Below, one piece after another: positions 47,392 through 59,243 of a stretch of DNA of 64,000 nt. Source of the stretch: Monocercomonoides exilis (Eukaryota; Preaxostyla; Oxymonadida; Polymastigidae); assembly GCA_001643675.2 (NCBI GenBank), contig LSRY02000022.1, forward strand, positions 444,001 through 508,000, read 5' to 3'. The notes under the pieces were generated by a model, which worked only from the letters and a program-made list of their open reading frames with translations, had not been told where the DNA came from and did not search any database. The position numbers and the translations under genes are program-made. Each line of letters begins with the position of its first letter. Within the stretch, counting starts at the first letter, position 1.

Positions 47392-48240
47392 GATGATTGC
47401 ATCAAATGTGGATGAAGGAGAGAAAGAGAAAGAGAAAAGGAAAGAGAGAGAATAATTATGAAACATGGAATTCGGATATTTCAACAACATTTTGAGATTG
47501 TTGAAAAAATAAAAAGATTCTTTTTTCCCTTCAAAAATCCATCAAAATATTTGGTTTGAGAAGATTGTTCAATGAATTTGTTTCAGCTTTTCTTTCAGTG
47601 GGGAAAAAAATGTTTTTGCAGAAAAGAATTTCTATAAAAGGATTCTTTCCTAATAATTTGTGGTTAGGTGATTACTGCTTGTAATTTTGTGAAACATTGA
47701 GAGAAATGCTTAAAATTTGAATGCTGCATTGCTTGAGTAATGATGCATTTTTTGCAATGTTTCTCAATAATTATTTTTAAATATATAAATTTGTTTTTCT
47801 TCTCAATTATTTATTTTTTTAATTAAAATGCACTTTTCTTTCTTCGGAGCAATAACATATCTTTTGTAATATTCTTGAACGTATACACAACGTTTTGATG
47901 CATTCAATAGATAGTTAAAGTTCTGAAAAGAATCTTTTTTTGAAAGAAAAAGATTGGAAATGTTTTTATAATAAGATTGATCACAAGAGAGAAAAAAGGA
48001 TTTGTTTGATCTTCCGGCGTAAGCACATTAAGAGAACTTTGCCTATCCTTTTTCTATCAATAAGAAATTTTGAACAAACAAATTCGATTGATTTGTGGTT
48101 TTTCTCACAATACTTATCGATTAATAAAGATGTTTGTATTTGCTGATTATCTTATTTATCAAAACTTTTGTGCTTTCAAAAACATTCAGAATGTATAATA
48201 AACTGAATGAGTGCAGCTGACAATGAAATTCAAAAAAAGA
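47392..48240. other. AT-rich intergenic DNA
   Basis: No recognised gene. A 69-codon frame at 47940-48146 is A-rich and unremarkable. Confidence 0.5.
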
Positions 48241-48244
48241 TCCG

Positions 48245-49659
48245 TCGAGAAAATTTCACAAGTTTGACTTTCTTTTAGGAATTGGTAATTCATGAATGGA
48301 AAAACATTTCATTGCAGAATTACTCCTCGAGCTTTCAAATCTCACAGAAGAAGAGCAAAAACAGAAAATAGGGGAAATGAATGGATTGTTGGACGAGATG
48401 AATGAAAAAGAAATGGAATTTGTTTTGAAAATAGCTCCGTTGAACATTGTGAGCAAAATGATTGGAGATCACGAAATGCGAAAAGAAAACGCAGTGATGT
48501 TGTTGAAGCACATTGACCGATGCAAAATGAAGAATGATTTTGTGATATCGTATTTTGATAGATCTTTGTTGAACAGAAGATTGAAGATGATAATTATTGA
48601 GGAAGATCGGAAAAAAGAAGGGAAGAACGAAAAGCTTCTGAATGACCTGTGCGAATGCTATCAGACGTTGAGAAATAAGGTTGACTTTGTTTCAGACGAG
48701 TTAGTTGCAATTATCGTGCATTGCCTTTTAAGAGTCGCTTCAAACAAAGAAGAAAGCGAGGAAACTCGAGAAGAAGTGGAAATGGCTTTGGTGGCTTTGA
48801 ATAATAATAGAGAAAATCTGGTGTGATTTATTTATTTTTTAGATTTATTTTGAATCTTATCGATTTTTGCACTAATCTTTGAAAGAGAATGAAAAAAGAA
48901 GTGTATTTGAATGATATCACAGAAATCATCAAACATCATCAAAAGCATCACAAACTGACACGGCTTGCGTATCAGTCTGCTTGGCAGTTTTTGATGTTCA
49001 GAATTATGAATGAAAGTCAATTGGAGCATTTGATAGTGAATGAGCTGCATTTTGTGAGAGAAGCCACAAGAGAATAAAGGAGTTGATGAAATGTGTTGAT
49101 AGGAAGAGGAAAGAAGAGGAAAACAGAGGGAAAGAGACGAAAGAAGTGAAAGAGATGAAGGTATTATCAAGGTGGGTTTTAGCGGTGAGAGAGTATTTTT
49201 GGCATTTCCAATTGTGGAATGATGAAAATATTGGGTTAATTCGTAGCCTTGTCAAGCTGTGCAAGGCAACAAGAGAGGATGATAGAGAAACATTTGGGAA
49301 ATGCTTGATACTATTTCAAACGATGATGTCACTCAAAACAATGAGAGTTGATGACTTGCTGAAAGGAGGCATTTTTGAGTTATTTTTGGAAGAGATTCAA
49401 CGGCCTACGTTGAATGAGGATATTATATGCAAATGTTTGGGATTCTTCATGGCAGTTTCGGGAAGAATGAAAGGAAAGCAAAAAAATAAAATTGATGGGG
49501 AAAAATGGAATGAGACAAAAAAAAGCAATTTTTGACAAGTTAGAAGAAGAAGGATATGAAGATGCAATCATAAGCTTTCTTCAAGACCTGGAGAACGTTA
49601 ATGAAGCACACTCACAAAAGATATCCGGAAAGGCAACAGATTATTTTGTGAATGTTTGA
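48245..49659 (+). pseudogene. Helical-repeat family protein, frameshifted
   Basis: Reading pieces 48296-48823, 48887-49077, 49083-49520 and 49510-49659 form one all-helical protein of about 440 residues: LTEEEQKQKIGEMNGLLDEM, LLKHIDRCKMKNDFVISYF, KKEGKNEKLLNDLCECYQTL, LTRLAYQSAWQFLMFR, WNDENIGLIRSLVKLCK, LEEEGYEDAIISFL, ending KATDYFVNV-TGA. From memory this is a large multicopy Monocercomonoides family with armadillo-like helices and no known function. The first break (48822-48886) can be an intron with GT...AG ends. The second (49074-49083, after VREATRE) and third (about 49500-49515) are single-base frame changes near A-rich runs, so the gene is either a young pseudogene or carries assembly errors. 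An upstream exon is possible: an AG acceptor precedes GAATTGGTAATTCATGAATG near 48280. Confidence 0.6.
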
Positions 49660-50111
49660 GGAAATGAAATGCACTTCGATTTGTATCTCACAAATATAAT
49701 AATTTTTTTTTGTTTTTTCATTGATTAATGCTTCGATACAACTTTGAAAATGTTTTTTTATAAAACAGAAAATTGTCAAAACTAATTTGATGTTTATCAG
49801 ATTATTGTAAATGTTAGAGGAAATGAATATTCTTGATTTTGTTTCTCAAATTTAATATTTTTCATTTTTTAAATTTCATTTAATTATTTTGTAATTTTGC
49901 GAGATGGATAAATTTGAATGTTATTGTTGCTCAAAACTTTTTTTAAAAAGTGCTCACTTAAAAAACAGCAACACGACGATAATGAAACAAATTAGAAAAG
50001 ATTCAAATTCCATTAAAAATGTTTGAAGTGCTTGTGAAATACTAAAATTGTCCAGAGTTAATTTCAATAAATTCAGAAAAATAAGAAAATAACATCTTCA
50101 AACAAAATTAG
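49660..50111. other. AT-rich intergenic DNA
   Basis: Nothing recognised before the left end of the second transposon. Confidence 0.5.
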
Positions 50112-50351
50112 GTAATGATGTGCTCAAAAACCCGAACATTTGCAAAAACCCGCACTCTTAGGATTTTTGGAAACATAATAAAATTTTGGTGTTAAGAAAA
50201 AGTTTTTTTTAAATAAACACTTCAAAATATAAATGAATTTTTAATAAGAATAAAAATGCATTTATTATGATGGGAGTTATTCCATATTAAATTTTCAAAA
50301 AGCTAAAAATACTGCAGAAATCAGTCAATTGTTGATATTCAAATTATTCAA

Positions 50352-52883
50352 ATGCAAAAAGTGAAGACAGAAAATATGAACAATTCCAGAAAAGAATATT
50401 TTCGAAGAAACAGAGCAAATCGAATGGAATCTCGCGGTGAGATATCTGGTATTAATGGAAGGCCACGATATTTAACGAAGGAAGAAGAAGAGAAGCTTGT
50501 TCAAATTATATTAAATTGGCACAATATTTTGAAGCAGCCATCAATTAATGACATTCCTTTTTTAGTATGATTTTTTTATTTTGAAATTTGAAACTTATTT
50601 TCCAATAAAGGCAAGACAAATTCGAATCGAAAGATCTCCGGCCTCGACTGAATATATCGAAACACCAAGTCTGAGATGGGTTTACGATTTTTTATCAAGG
50701 CAAAAACAATTGTGCATGATAAATCCAGTTCGACTTGATCATGCACGCTTGAGAGCATCGTTAAAAGCAAATATACAGTCTTTTCTTTCTCATTTGCGAA
50801 CTTTGATGCTGAAGAAAAAATATCATCCTTCGTTAATATTACAATTGGACGAAACAAGTTGTCAGTCCAACGGTCGTCATCATAATAAAAGAATTGCAAA
50901 TGAGAAATGCATATACTTGCCATGTTTGGAAACTCCTCCTCTTCGTCATTTAACTCTTTTATTTATTGTGAGAGCTGATGGATATCATCTCCCCACTCAT
51001 CTTCTTTTAAGTTCAAAATATGAAAAAGAAATAAACGAACAATGGAATGACGAATCGTTCGTATTGCATTCAACTCAAAAAGGATGGATGACAAAAGAGC
51101 TATTTGAAAAAATAACGTTAGAACATGTTCTTCCTTTCATTCAAAAGCAAAGAAAAGTTGTTGAAAGAATTCAACAATATCAATATGAAATATTCCAAAA
51201 AAATCTTGTGAATTGAAAACGAAAGAAAGAAGGTTGGAAATATGCGATCAGAAAATGAAAAAGAATGAAACAAGTGAAAAAACAACACAACAAAATTTTC
51301 AAGACGAAGACGATCATGAATCAATAGCATTGCATTCATCAGCTGGATCAGAACTATTTCCAATAGATAACTCAGATTCACCGACAAAATCCCAGCGATC
51401 CAAAGATCAGTGCGATAATGAAAATAGTCACAAGGAATCCATTTGTATTGACAAACTGGAACTTTCAGATACAATATCTTCAGAAGGAGATCGAATTCAA
51501 GCGTTGCAGCAACTGCACCAATCCGCATCTGGCCGTTCAAAAGAATCTTCAGAGTGTGAAAATTCTTTTCGAAACAAAAAGAGTTTTCAAATACCATCAA
51601 ATGGATTTCCTAAAGTTGATGTTGATGAAATTACTAACTTTCGTGATGAAACTTATTTAAGTTCTTCTGAAGAAAGAATGTTTCTAATTGAAGAAGATGA
51701 TAATAGAGATTGGTGGATAAAGAATGACACTCAGATGCAAAAAGCAAACTTTACGAAAAAAGAAATTACTCAATACGAAAAAATATCCGAAGAAAAAATA
51801 AGCAATTCATCACTCTCTGCTTTAATAATTCTTGACGGACACTCTTCAAGACAAAATATCCAGCTGTGGCAAAAGTTTTCTGAAGAAAACGTGGATGTCG
51901 TTGTGCTACCAGCACACACATCCCATATCCTTCAGCCACTTGATCTCGGACCTAATGCAGCACTAAAAAAGCAATTGAAATATGTTCGAAATGAACCAAG
52001 TGTGAGAAAAATGAAAACAGAATTTTTACCTTTTGTCCAAGCAATCGCAGATTGCTCTTATTATGCGATGGCCCCAAGAATAACACGGCATGGGTTCTAC
52101 GAAGCTGGAATAACGTCTTCTCGAATATCTCACGTACTGAGGCGCACTTTGGATTACTTGCCTTTCGGTGTAAAACCGGCTAGACAGACGAACCGATGGT
52201 CTATCTCTGGAAAACTAATAACATCAACAGCAGTTCTAAAAGAATGGCAAGCTTTTGAAGAGAAAAAGTCTATTTGTGATGATGAAAGAGTTGAGAATGT
52301 TCACATAACAAATATTAATCAAAAAACGATTAAAAATAAAAAGGAAAGACCTTCATCTTCAAAAATAACTTCTTCTGATTCCAAGCTTTCAAACCTTACT
52401 GCTAATGAGAATACTGGTGACAATACTGACACTGACGATATCTTATGTTCAACAGATTTCGAATCAGATCCAACTGATTCACAAGAAGGGGAAGAAAATA
52501 TTTTGGTCGTTCGTGTTTTCAGAAGAAAAAACAAACAGAAAAGACTGATTCTGTGCCGGTCAGATCATTTGGATGAACCTGATGGTCGAAAACAAGTGAC
52601 TGATTTATCGAGTTCCTCTAATTATTCTGAAGATGAATCTTCAGAGACTGATCATCATTCCGACAGATTAAATAAATCGAAAGAAAAGAGAAAAAAAGAT
52701 CTTGACAGCAGTGAATACATAGAAGATGATCTTTCATCAAGCAACGAAGAAGAAGATTCGGATGAAAAAAAATTGTCCAAAAAATATTCCATGAGATCGG
52801 AAAAATGTTTGCCCAAAAGATTATCTGAGCATTATGTTCTTTTCACGGATTCTGATGAAAGTGAGTACAATCCAAAGAAATGA
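50352..52883 (+). CDS. pogo-like DDE transposase with a large acidic insertion; one frameshift
   Basis: Exon 1 (50352-50564) encodes a helix-turn-helix-like head (GRPRYLTKEEEEKLVQIILN). A 46-bp intron (50565-50610, GT-AG) leads to 50611-51215, with the first catalytic Asp in LILQLDETSCQS and the conserved GWMTKELFEK. The frame then changes at a run of seven A residues (51197-51203); a single extra base would join it to the frame that ends at 52883. The second Asp is in ALIILDGHSSRQN (about 51823-51861), followed by AHTSHILQPLDLG with the third. Between the first and second Asp regions lies an inserted acidic Ser/Glu-rich segment of about 210 residues not usual in this family. The C-terminal 220 residues are acidic too. 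The element may be recently active if the frameshift is an assembly error. Confidence 0.8.
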
Positions 52884-53423
52884 TTTGTGAGAAATAAACA
52901 ATCGAAAAAAGTTGAAAAACATATCAAACCTTTTTAATCTATTCATATCATATATTAATTATTCAAGAAATTACAATTCAATTTGATTGTCAAGCATTTT
53001 GTTAATGGCGTTTTTTCCAACAAGTTTTCACAATTCTTGATAAAGAATCAGGATGACTCTATTTTCATTAAAAAACAAGCATAAGCATTTTTAATGAAAA
53101 GAAACAATAATTTTCAGAAAAAAGAAAAAATTAAAAACATTTTTGAAAAAAGATAAACAAAAGAAAAAAACAATTTATTTCATTTTCAAATTTAAAAATG
53201 AATCGCATAATAGAAAAGGCACCAAAGTTTCAGACAAAGAAATTAAGTGATCAACAAACCTGCGAAAATAAAAATAAACTTTTTTCATTTTAAAACTTGT
53301 AGGAATAAATTTACTATCAATGGTCGTTCCATTGTCTATGAAAAGAACAAAATATTGTTTTATTGATATCAAAATAAAAATAAAACACAAAGAACAAACC
53401 ACATAAAGGTAATTCTTTAAATA
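52884..53423. other. Transposon interior between its two frames
   Basis: AT-rich. A minus-strand frame (53175-53402) is not convincing. Confidence 0.4.
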
Positions 53424-53642
53424 ATGCGAACTTGTGAACAGTTTTTAACAATACTTACCGACGAAAAAAAGTTAGAAACTGCATTTCCTGAATTCATAAA
53501 AAGTCTTTCATGGAAATTGGAACACATTGCGTTTTCAAATCATTTGAAATCGAAAATTTTGATTGAAATTGAACAAAATGTAGAATTGAACATCCTCCGT
53601 GAAAATCTTTCTAATAATATATCTAGTGGACAAACCTCTTAA
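53424..53642 (+). CDS. Small second protein of the pogo-type element (putative)
   Basis: A 72-codon frame with an ATG and a TAA, rich in Leu, Glu and Lys (MRTCEQFLTILTDEKKLETA), predicted helical. It lies between the transposase and the right end. It may be an accessory protein, an exon, or chance; no family recognised. Confidence 0.35.
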   Translation: MRTCEQFLTILTDEKKLETAFPEFIKSLSWKLEHIAFSNHLKSKILIEIEQNVELNILRENLSNNISSGQTS

Positions 53643-54333
53643 TAATTATTGAATTGTTTAACTATTTCTTCAAAGTTGAATAATTTGTGAAACATTGTTG
53701 GATTGAAAAAATTTTATAATGGGTTTGGAACCCATTATTTTGATAGAAAACAATGTGATGATCGTTATTATGATAAATCTGCAAATTCGTTTCCATTTGA
53801 AGAAATAATACAATAATGGTGTTCTTTTGAATCTCATTTATTTCATCTACTGACTTTTTTCATTTTTTTTTCATTTTAATAAGAAAATCAGATAAATGTT
53901 AATATTTTCCGATTTTTTCATGTTATAGAAGTTATTTTCAATGTTTTGCTGTAAGAATGTGTTTATGTTTTTAGTTAATTCTTTGTCACTTTATTATTTG
54001 AGAAAAGATTTCAATTTTTCTGATTCTTTCACTTCGCATTACAAAAAGATGTCAAAGACAAAAATTCTTTAAAAGTTGAGTGATATTTGTTGCAAACAAA
54101 AAAAAATGAAATCATTGAAAGATAACATCAAAATAAAAATGAGAAGAATCAAAAATTTTCTTCAACTGAAAATTGTACCAAAATAGTTAATTTTCAAAAA
54201 CAAAAATGAGTTTTTGAAATCGACATTGAGTTTTAACAAAAATAAACATCATTTGATCAATTTTCATCATCTTTTAAATTATTCAAGATGATATGTGCGG
54301 GTTTTTGCAACTGTTCGGGTTTTCCACCATACT

Positions 54334-56460
54334 ATAAATGTGAACAAAACGTACTGTTCAAAAAATAACACAAAGAAAGTTATATTTCCAAAAAAAGCAA
54401 GACTAAATGAATACAAAGAAATCAATAAAATTGAAATATTCATTTTCGACTCAAAATTCAGGTGATAAATAATCGCCTTTTTCATCATAAAATCTATGAT
54501 CAAACCCTAATAATATTATTTCTCAAAATTTCTAATTAGGTTTTGGAGAGGCTGTTGGTTTCAATGCCTTCACAACGAGTGAATTAGGGTATAATATAAA
54601 TAAAAATATGAACCTAAATTATTGAATAGGGTTTTATTTATCAAAAAAGATAAAAAAACAGGTGTTCTGTTGATTAAGAATTTCAAAAATGGGTCACCAA
54701 TTCAATTATTCGAATATGACGAAATTTACCAGTAAAAATATCCCACATGGACTTATTACTTATTTTGATAACGAAGATTTACGTTTTAAAGAGTATTTTG
54801 AACAGTACGTTTTGTTCCTACTTACCCAAAATTAATGAAAAATGAACTTTATCGAATCAAAACTCTCATTTATTGTTCCTGCCGTATTCTTGGGAACGGC
54901 AGGATTATTTATTCTGTCTAATCTGAGCACTTTCACTTAAAAGCCTGAACCATCCTAAAAAATATCTGGTATTTATTTGTTTGAACATACAAAAAAATGA
55001 TACAAATCAGATTGTTATCGAAAAGAAAGATGGAAAAAGTGAAGAGCATATTTGAAAATAGTCAATTGAGCACAAAATAAAATTATTGTTTGATAACATC
55101 AAATATGCAACTTATAAAACATTTTGTTTGAAAAATGAAAATTATCAACTGTCATTCCTAGTAATAAATGAAAAAACAATTAATAGAAAGATATGTCAAA
55201 ATTTTCTTGGAAAGTTCATTTTGATAAATTTTGAAGGAAAAATTTCATATTTCGATCAAATTTCTGTTTCCACTTACGAAACTTCACTGAAATGAAAACA
55301 TTGGCATTGTCAAGATTTTGTTTTCATAACAAAAAATTTGGAAAGTGGAAATAGAAATTTTATCAAAATATGAAATTCAAACTTTGTTTGAAAATTTTCA
55401 AACAGAACTTTAAAAAAAATTAGAAATATAAATCATTTATTTATATTTGAAATTGCGCTTGTTTCTGAACATTTGGTAAAAAATATTTCACTTCAAGCAA
55501 GTTCATAGAAAATTTTTGCACTTTTCATTGACTTTTTAGATTAAAAAACACAATTAAGGTGGTTCCATTTTTTGACATTCATGAAATGACACAGTTCTTT
55601 ATGTTTTGATTTCAACGATGCGTGTTTACGGATATGAAAATCAAATTTATCTTGAAATTTGAAAAAGAAAAAAAAATGTTATGAGTAAAGTAATTTTTCA
55701 ATGCCTTGTGCAAAAAAAGCTTGAAAGTCCATATTTTCCCTTATTTGAAAAAAGGACATCATGTTTTTTCCGATTCACGAAAAAGGATGCCGCTTTTTCT
55801 TTGTGTTTCTTCGAAAGCTGTTATAAGTCTTTTTGATTTCCATGGATTGATCTCAAGTACACGTGCATTTCTTAATAACCGTCAGTTTGTCTTTTCTTCT
55901 GTTGTCACACCAATCTTTTGCGATTGAGCCCAAAAACAAAATGAAATTAAAATCCAAATGGATATGTTGAAGACGATAGCCACATGACTCGAAAAAATGG
56001 AAAATAACTGATCTGAAAATTCATCTGCAAAATCACACATCACTTTTCTTATGATTTAATGAACTTCACTTCTTGACCTTATTCTTCATGTTGGCAGTGC
56101 TCACAAACCGCTTGGAAAAACTGTCACAAAATAGACAACAAACCACATACAGATAAACCCGCCTAATACCTTTGCTCAACAGTTTGCCAAAGCAAACAAA
56201 AAGCAACGTTGTTGAATTCATCGATTTGATTACTTCCTTCTGCTTCTGTCTTATGAACTCAACAAACGTCGGATTACATCTATTTGACTCTTCATTGAGA
56301 AAATGAAGAGGATCTTTCAATTCTAATCAACAAAACAAAAACAAACAAAAGATATGGGTTTCACGAATGAAAATAATGTAAGAAAAAACACACAAAATTT
56401 GTTTTAATTGTATTTTTTTAAAGCTAACCTTCGCATGCTTTTTGATATCTATTGAGGTTT
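54334..56460. other. Repeat-containing region without a firm gene
   Basis: It holds two short inverted pairs. GAACAAAACGTACTGTTCAAAA (about 54341-54362) is inverted at about 54799-54822. A 36-bp pair, about 55240-55277 (TTTCATATTTCGATCAAATT) and 55338-55376, has about four mismatches. TTAGGG-like motifs occur near 54583 and 54627. The 74-codon frame at 55706-55927 and the minus-strand frame at 56066-56320 are not recognised. Confidence 0.4.
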
Positions 56461-56467
56461 TCTTTTT

Positions 56468-57117
56468 TTGCCTCCTTCAAATGCCAATGTGGAAGAGCCA
56501 ATGACACTCTCATCAGATCTGTTAACATCTTCTATCTCTTTCGAGCCATCTGGTTCATCATCATTTTCACTTTTCTTTTTGTGTTTTTCATTCTTCTTTC
56601 TCCCTCTTTCATCTCCATCTTTTTGTCATTTCTCTTTGGCATCAGATTGCCTTCTTGAAGATGCAATAGCACCAACCGAGTTATTCCAAACGGTTCCATA
56701 TCAGGAACTGAAAGAAAGACTTTCCAAGGAATTTTTCAAAAGAAGGAAGCTCAAAAGACAAAGTTTGAGTTGGTTTGTTCATCAAACAGCCAAAATAAAG
56801 TTTGAAACTTTTAAAAACAAGCAAAAAGCCTTGACCTTTTTGTTGTTTTAAATGAAAGTGAAGGACTTTTTGGGGGCACTCTTTACCGAGCGAGTGATGT
56901 TCCAACTTTGTTTCATCATGAGGCGCAGATCTCTTTCAAAGATTGTGTTAATGGAAAAGATAATCATTCATCAACTCCATTAGATACACTTTCATCGCAA
57001 AGAAAAAAGCTTTCCTCATTTTTGTCTTTTGCAGAGTATTTGAATCTGAAAAACAAATATTTATCTCTAACAATTGAAACTCTTTTTGAAAAGTTGAAAG
57101 CAAACTGTTTTCAATGA
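56468..57117 (+). pseudogene. Decayed coding remnant, unknown
   Basis: Plus-strand pieces read as protein in changing frames: CLLEDAIAPTELFQTVPYQE...LSKEFFKRRKLKR (56640-56850), then LNESEGLFGGTLYRASDVPT and ISFKDCVNGKDNHSSTPLDT to 57117. A frame change near 56850 separates them. Composition and codon usage resemble real coding sequence, but no family is recognised. Confidence 0.35.
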
Positions 57118-57198
57118 CAACTTCTTCAACTATTCTCAATGCAACTTCTTTTTTCTTTCCATATTTTCCCTTTTGAATGCTCTTGATTTTTTCAAAAA

Positions 57199-57441
57199 TT
57201 AATAATCCTCCATTCCAAAAAGAATATTTAATGTTTTTTTCATCAAGCCAAATGATTTATTTTTCCTTTCTTCACTTTCATCTCTTATGAACGTGTCCAA
57301 TTCATAATAAGTATTATTTCTCTTCTTTTCAGGCTTCTTTACAACCATGAAATACTCATTATTTGATTTTTGAAACACTGAAGATTCCAAATTATATTGC
57401 ATTTCAAAATCTGTTTCATTGACAAATTCAAACTGTCTCAT
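57199..57441 (-). CDS. Small minus-strand open frame
   Basis: 80 codons, starting MRQFEFVNETDFEMQYNLES and ending with TAA. The composition is plausible for a protein (charged, aromatic). It may be an exon of a larger, unresolved gene or a chance frame. Confidence 0.3.
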   Translation of the reverse strand: MRQFEFVNETDFEMQYNLESSVFQKSNNEYFMVVKKPEKKRNNTYYELDTFIRDESEERKNKSFGLMKKTLNILFGMEDY

Positions 57442-58305
57442 TATTCACACACAAAAGCGTGTTGTGATACAAAAAATGAATATGAAATTGAAATAATAAT
57501 ATTCCTGAAATTCAAACCAAAAGCAAAAGAATGGAAACGAATAAAAAAGTTTTTGTTTGTTATATTTTAAAGATCGTTTTTTGAAAATGAAGCTCAATAA
57601 CTGAAATATGATAAACAGTTTCGTTTCAAGTTGGAAGATGTGAATAACAAAAAGATTAGCTTTAGCTGTGAAAAAAAAAAAACCAAGAACACAACAATCC
57701 TTTTCAAAAAATTGAAATATAGTAACAAATCATATTTCACAGTCAGCTTCAACTTTTATTTTCTTTCATAAAACAAATGCATATTTTTCCTCCAAGAGAG
57801 TGATAATTTCATAGTCATGAATATCAGAATGAATGAGGAAAATATATGGGTGATTTTTTTTGACATCATAAAAAAAGATCAAAAATCGAATATTAAAAAT
57901 CTATTATGGTATTCATTGATCAAAGAGTTAAATTGATTTTTTACAAGTATATAGCTTTTAAAGCTATGTTTTGTGTGTGTTTTATTTATTTATAGAAAAA
58001 AAGCAAACCTTTTTAATGTTTTGGTTTAAAAGTGATTTTTTTGATCATGTTTCAAAAAAAAAAAAATAAAAAAAAAAATCAAAAATAAAAAATCATCTTT
58101 AAAAAAAAAATTGATATTTCTAAACTGGAAAAACAAAACATTGTTAAGAAAAAATTAAAAGGAAGAACAGAAAAGAAGAAAAGAAAACAAAATTATTTAG
58201 ACAAAATTTAACATTAATTATTTTTTTTCTTTTTTTTTCCTCACCTTTGTATAGCCAACAAACCTCCGTTCATTTTATTCGATTCATCGGATTCATCAAA
58301 CAGAA
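57442..58305. other. AT-rich DNA with one MITE-like terminus
   Basis: TATGGGTGATTTTTTTTGA near 57845-57863 matches the end of the hairpin MITE at 25910. Its inverted partner is not seen nearby. A-rich low-complexity sequence lies at about 58050-58115. Confidence 0.4.
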
Positions 58306-58309
58306 ACAG

Positions 58310-58565
58310 ATAAAGTGGAATATTGGATTAACCAAAATTCAAAAGCTTGTTCCCTCACATTACTCTGAATAAAATTGTGGCAAACAATGGAGCCGATGCT
58401 GATGGCTGTGGTTAAATATAGCAAAACACTTGCTCCATTATCGAATATGCCATCAACGGCTTCATTTCCCTCTTCCAAGACGCCTCCCTCACCTTCCTCT
58501 CCTCAACATTTGTTTCTCTTCAAACACTCACCTTCAGCGCTGTTGACACAAAAATCACTGGAAAT
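58310..58565 (+). pseudogene. Short surface-protein fragment
   Basis: About 200 bp (58368-58563) parallel 19905-20102 of the surface gene. VANNGADADGCG, then EYAINGFISLFQDASLTF, then LQTLTFSAVDTKITGN match NNGTNSDACG, EYALAGFISLLQDASLTL and QTLTFSAVDTKITGN. TAA and TAG interrupt the CG...PC motif. Sequence on both sides is unrelated, so this is an isolated fragment. Confidence 0.75.
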
Positions 58566-59243
58566 GATATTATTTATCTTATTTCTTTATTATTCCTTTC
58601 ATTTTCCAATTTTCACCATTTTCCATATCTTTGAAAAATCCATGAGACTTCGTCGTCTTTTCATCAGAAGTTTATTTTTTTCAATCAATCTTTAATCTCC
58701 GCTCATATAAAAACATTTCTTCGTCATTTCTTCATCTATTTTCTTTTCTTCATCAAATGAAAATAAAGCTCTCAGCTTTAAGGAATCATCTGCTTCCCTT
58801 TCTTCGATTATATCATAAAGTTCTTCACAAACTTTTATTTCTTCAGCTTTCCGATTTCAATTTGCTTGTATCCAATTAGCGCTTGAATCTCAAATAATTT
58901 CTCTTCAAATATGCCTTTTCCTCAAAATTGCTTTTCCTCTTCATTTCATTTCCAACAATTTGCTCCAGTTTCGGAGATGCGTAATCTGCAGAAGTGTATT
59001 TAGGAACCCAGCCATTCCAAACAAAAATTGCTTCAATACCATTTCTGTTTTCATTGCAAATGCTTCAGCTTCCAAATGAAAAAGAAAGATTCTATCTCCG
59101 TTTTCTGTTGTAAGTCTGCTGCTCCGATTCTGTTAGCTCTAAATTGCATCCATTTCGTTGTCTCATAATTTCGGCTGTTATTTTGTAATTGAATGAACAT
59201 TCATTTTGTGTTTCCAAATTGATGCTGAATGCGAACACTGCTG
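58566..59243. other. Intergenic, no gene recognised
   Basis: Pyrimidine-rich patches, possibly the 3' flank of the minus-strand gene region to the right. Confidence 0.4.

Larger units (their letters stand above)
50112..54333 (+). mobile_element. Second pogo-type DNA transposon, about 4.2 kb
   Basis: The left end contains AAAACCCGAACATTTGCAAA then AACCCGCAC (50127-50154). The right end contains the inverted form, AAAACCCGAACAGTTGCAAA then AACCCGCAC (complement of 54295-54325). About 28 of 29 core positions match; the outermost 10-15 bases are diverged and the boundaries are approximate. TA dinucleotides occur near both ends. It encodes a DDE transposase (50352-52883) and a small second frame (53424-53642). 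It is unrelated in terminal sequence to the element at 6708-9245. Confidence 0.8.

Noticed and set aside
46511-47490. Ser/His/Leu-rich minus-strand frames
   Set aside because: Antisense to the low-complexity end of importin alpha.
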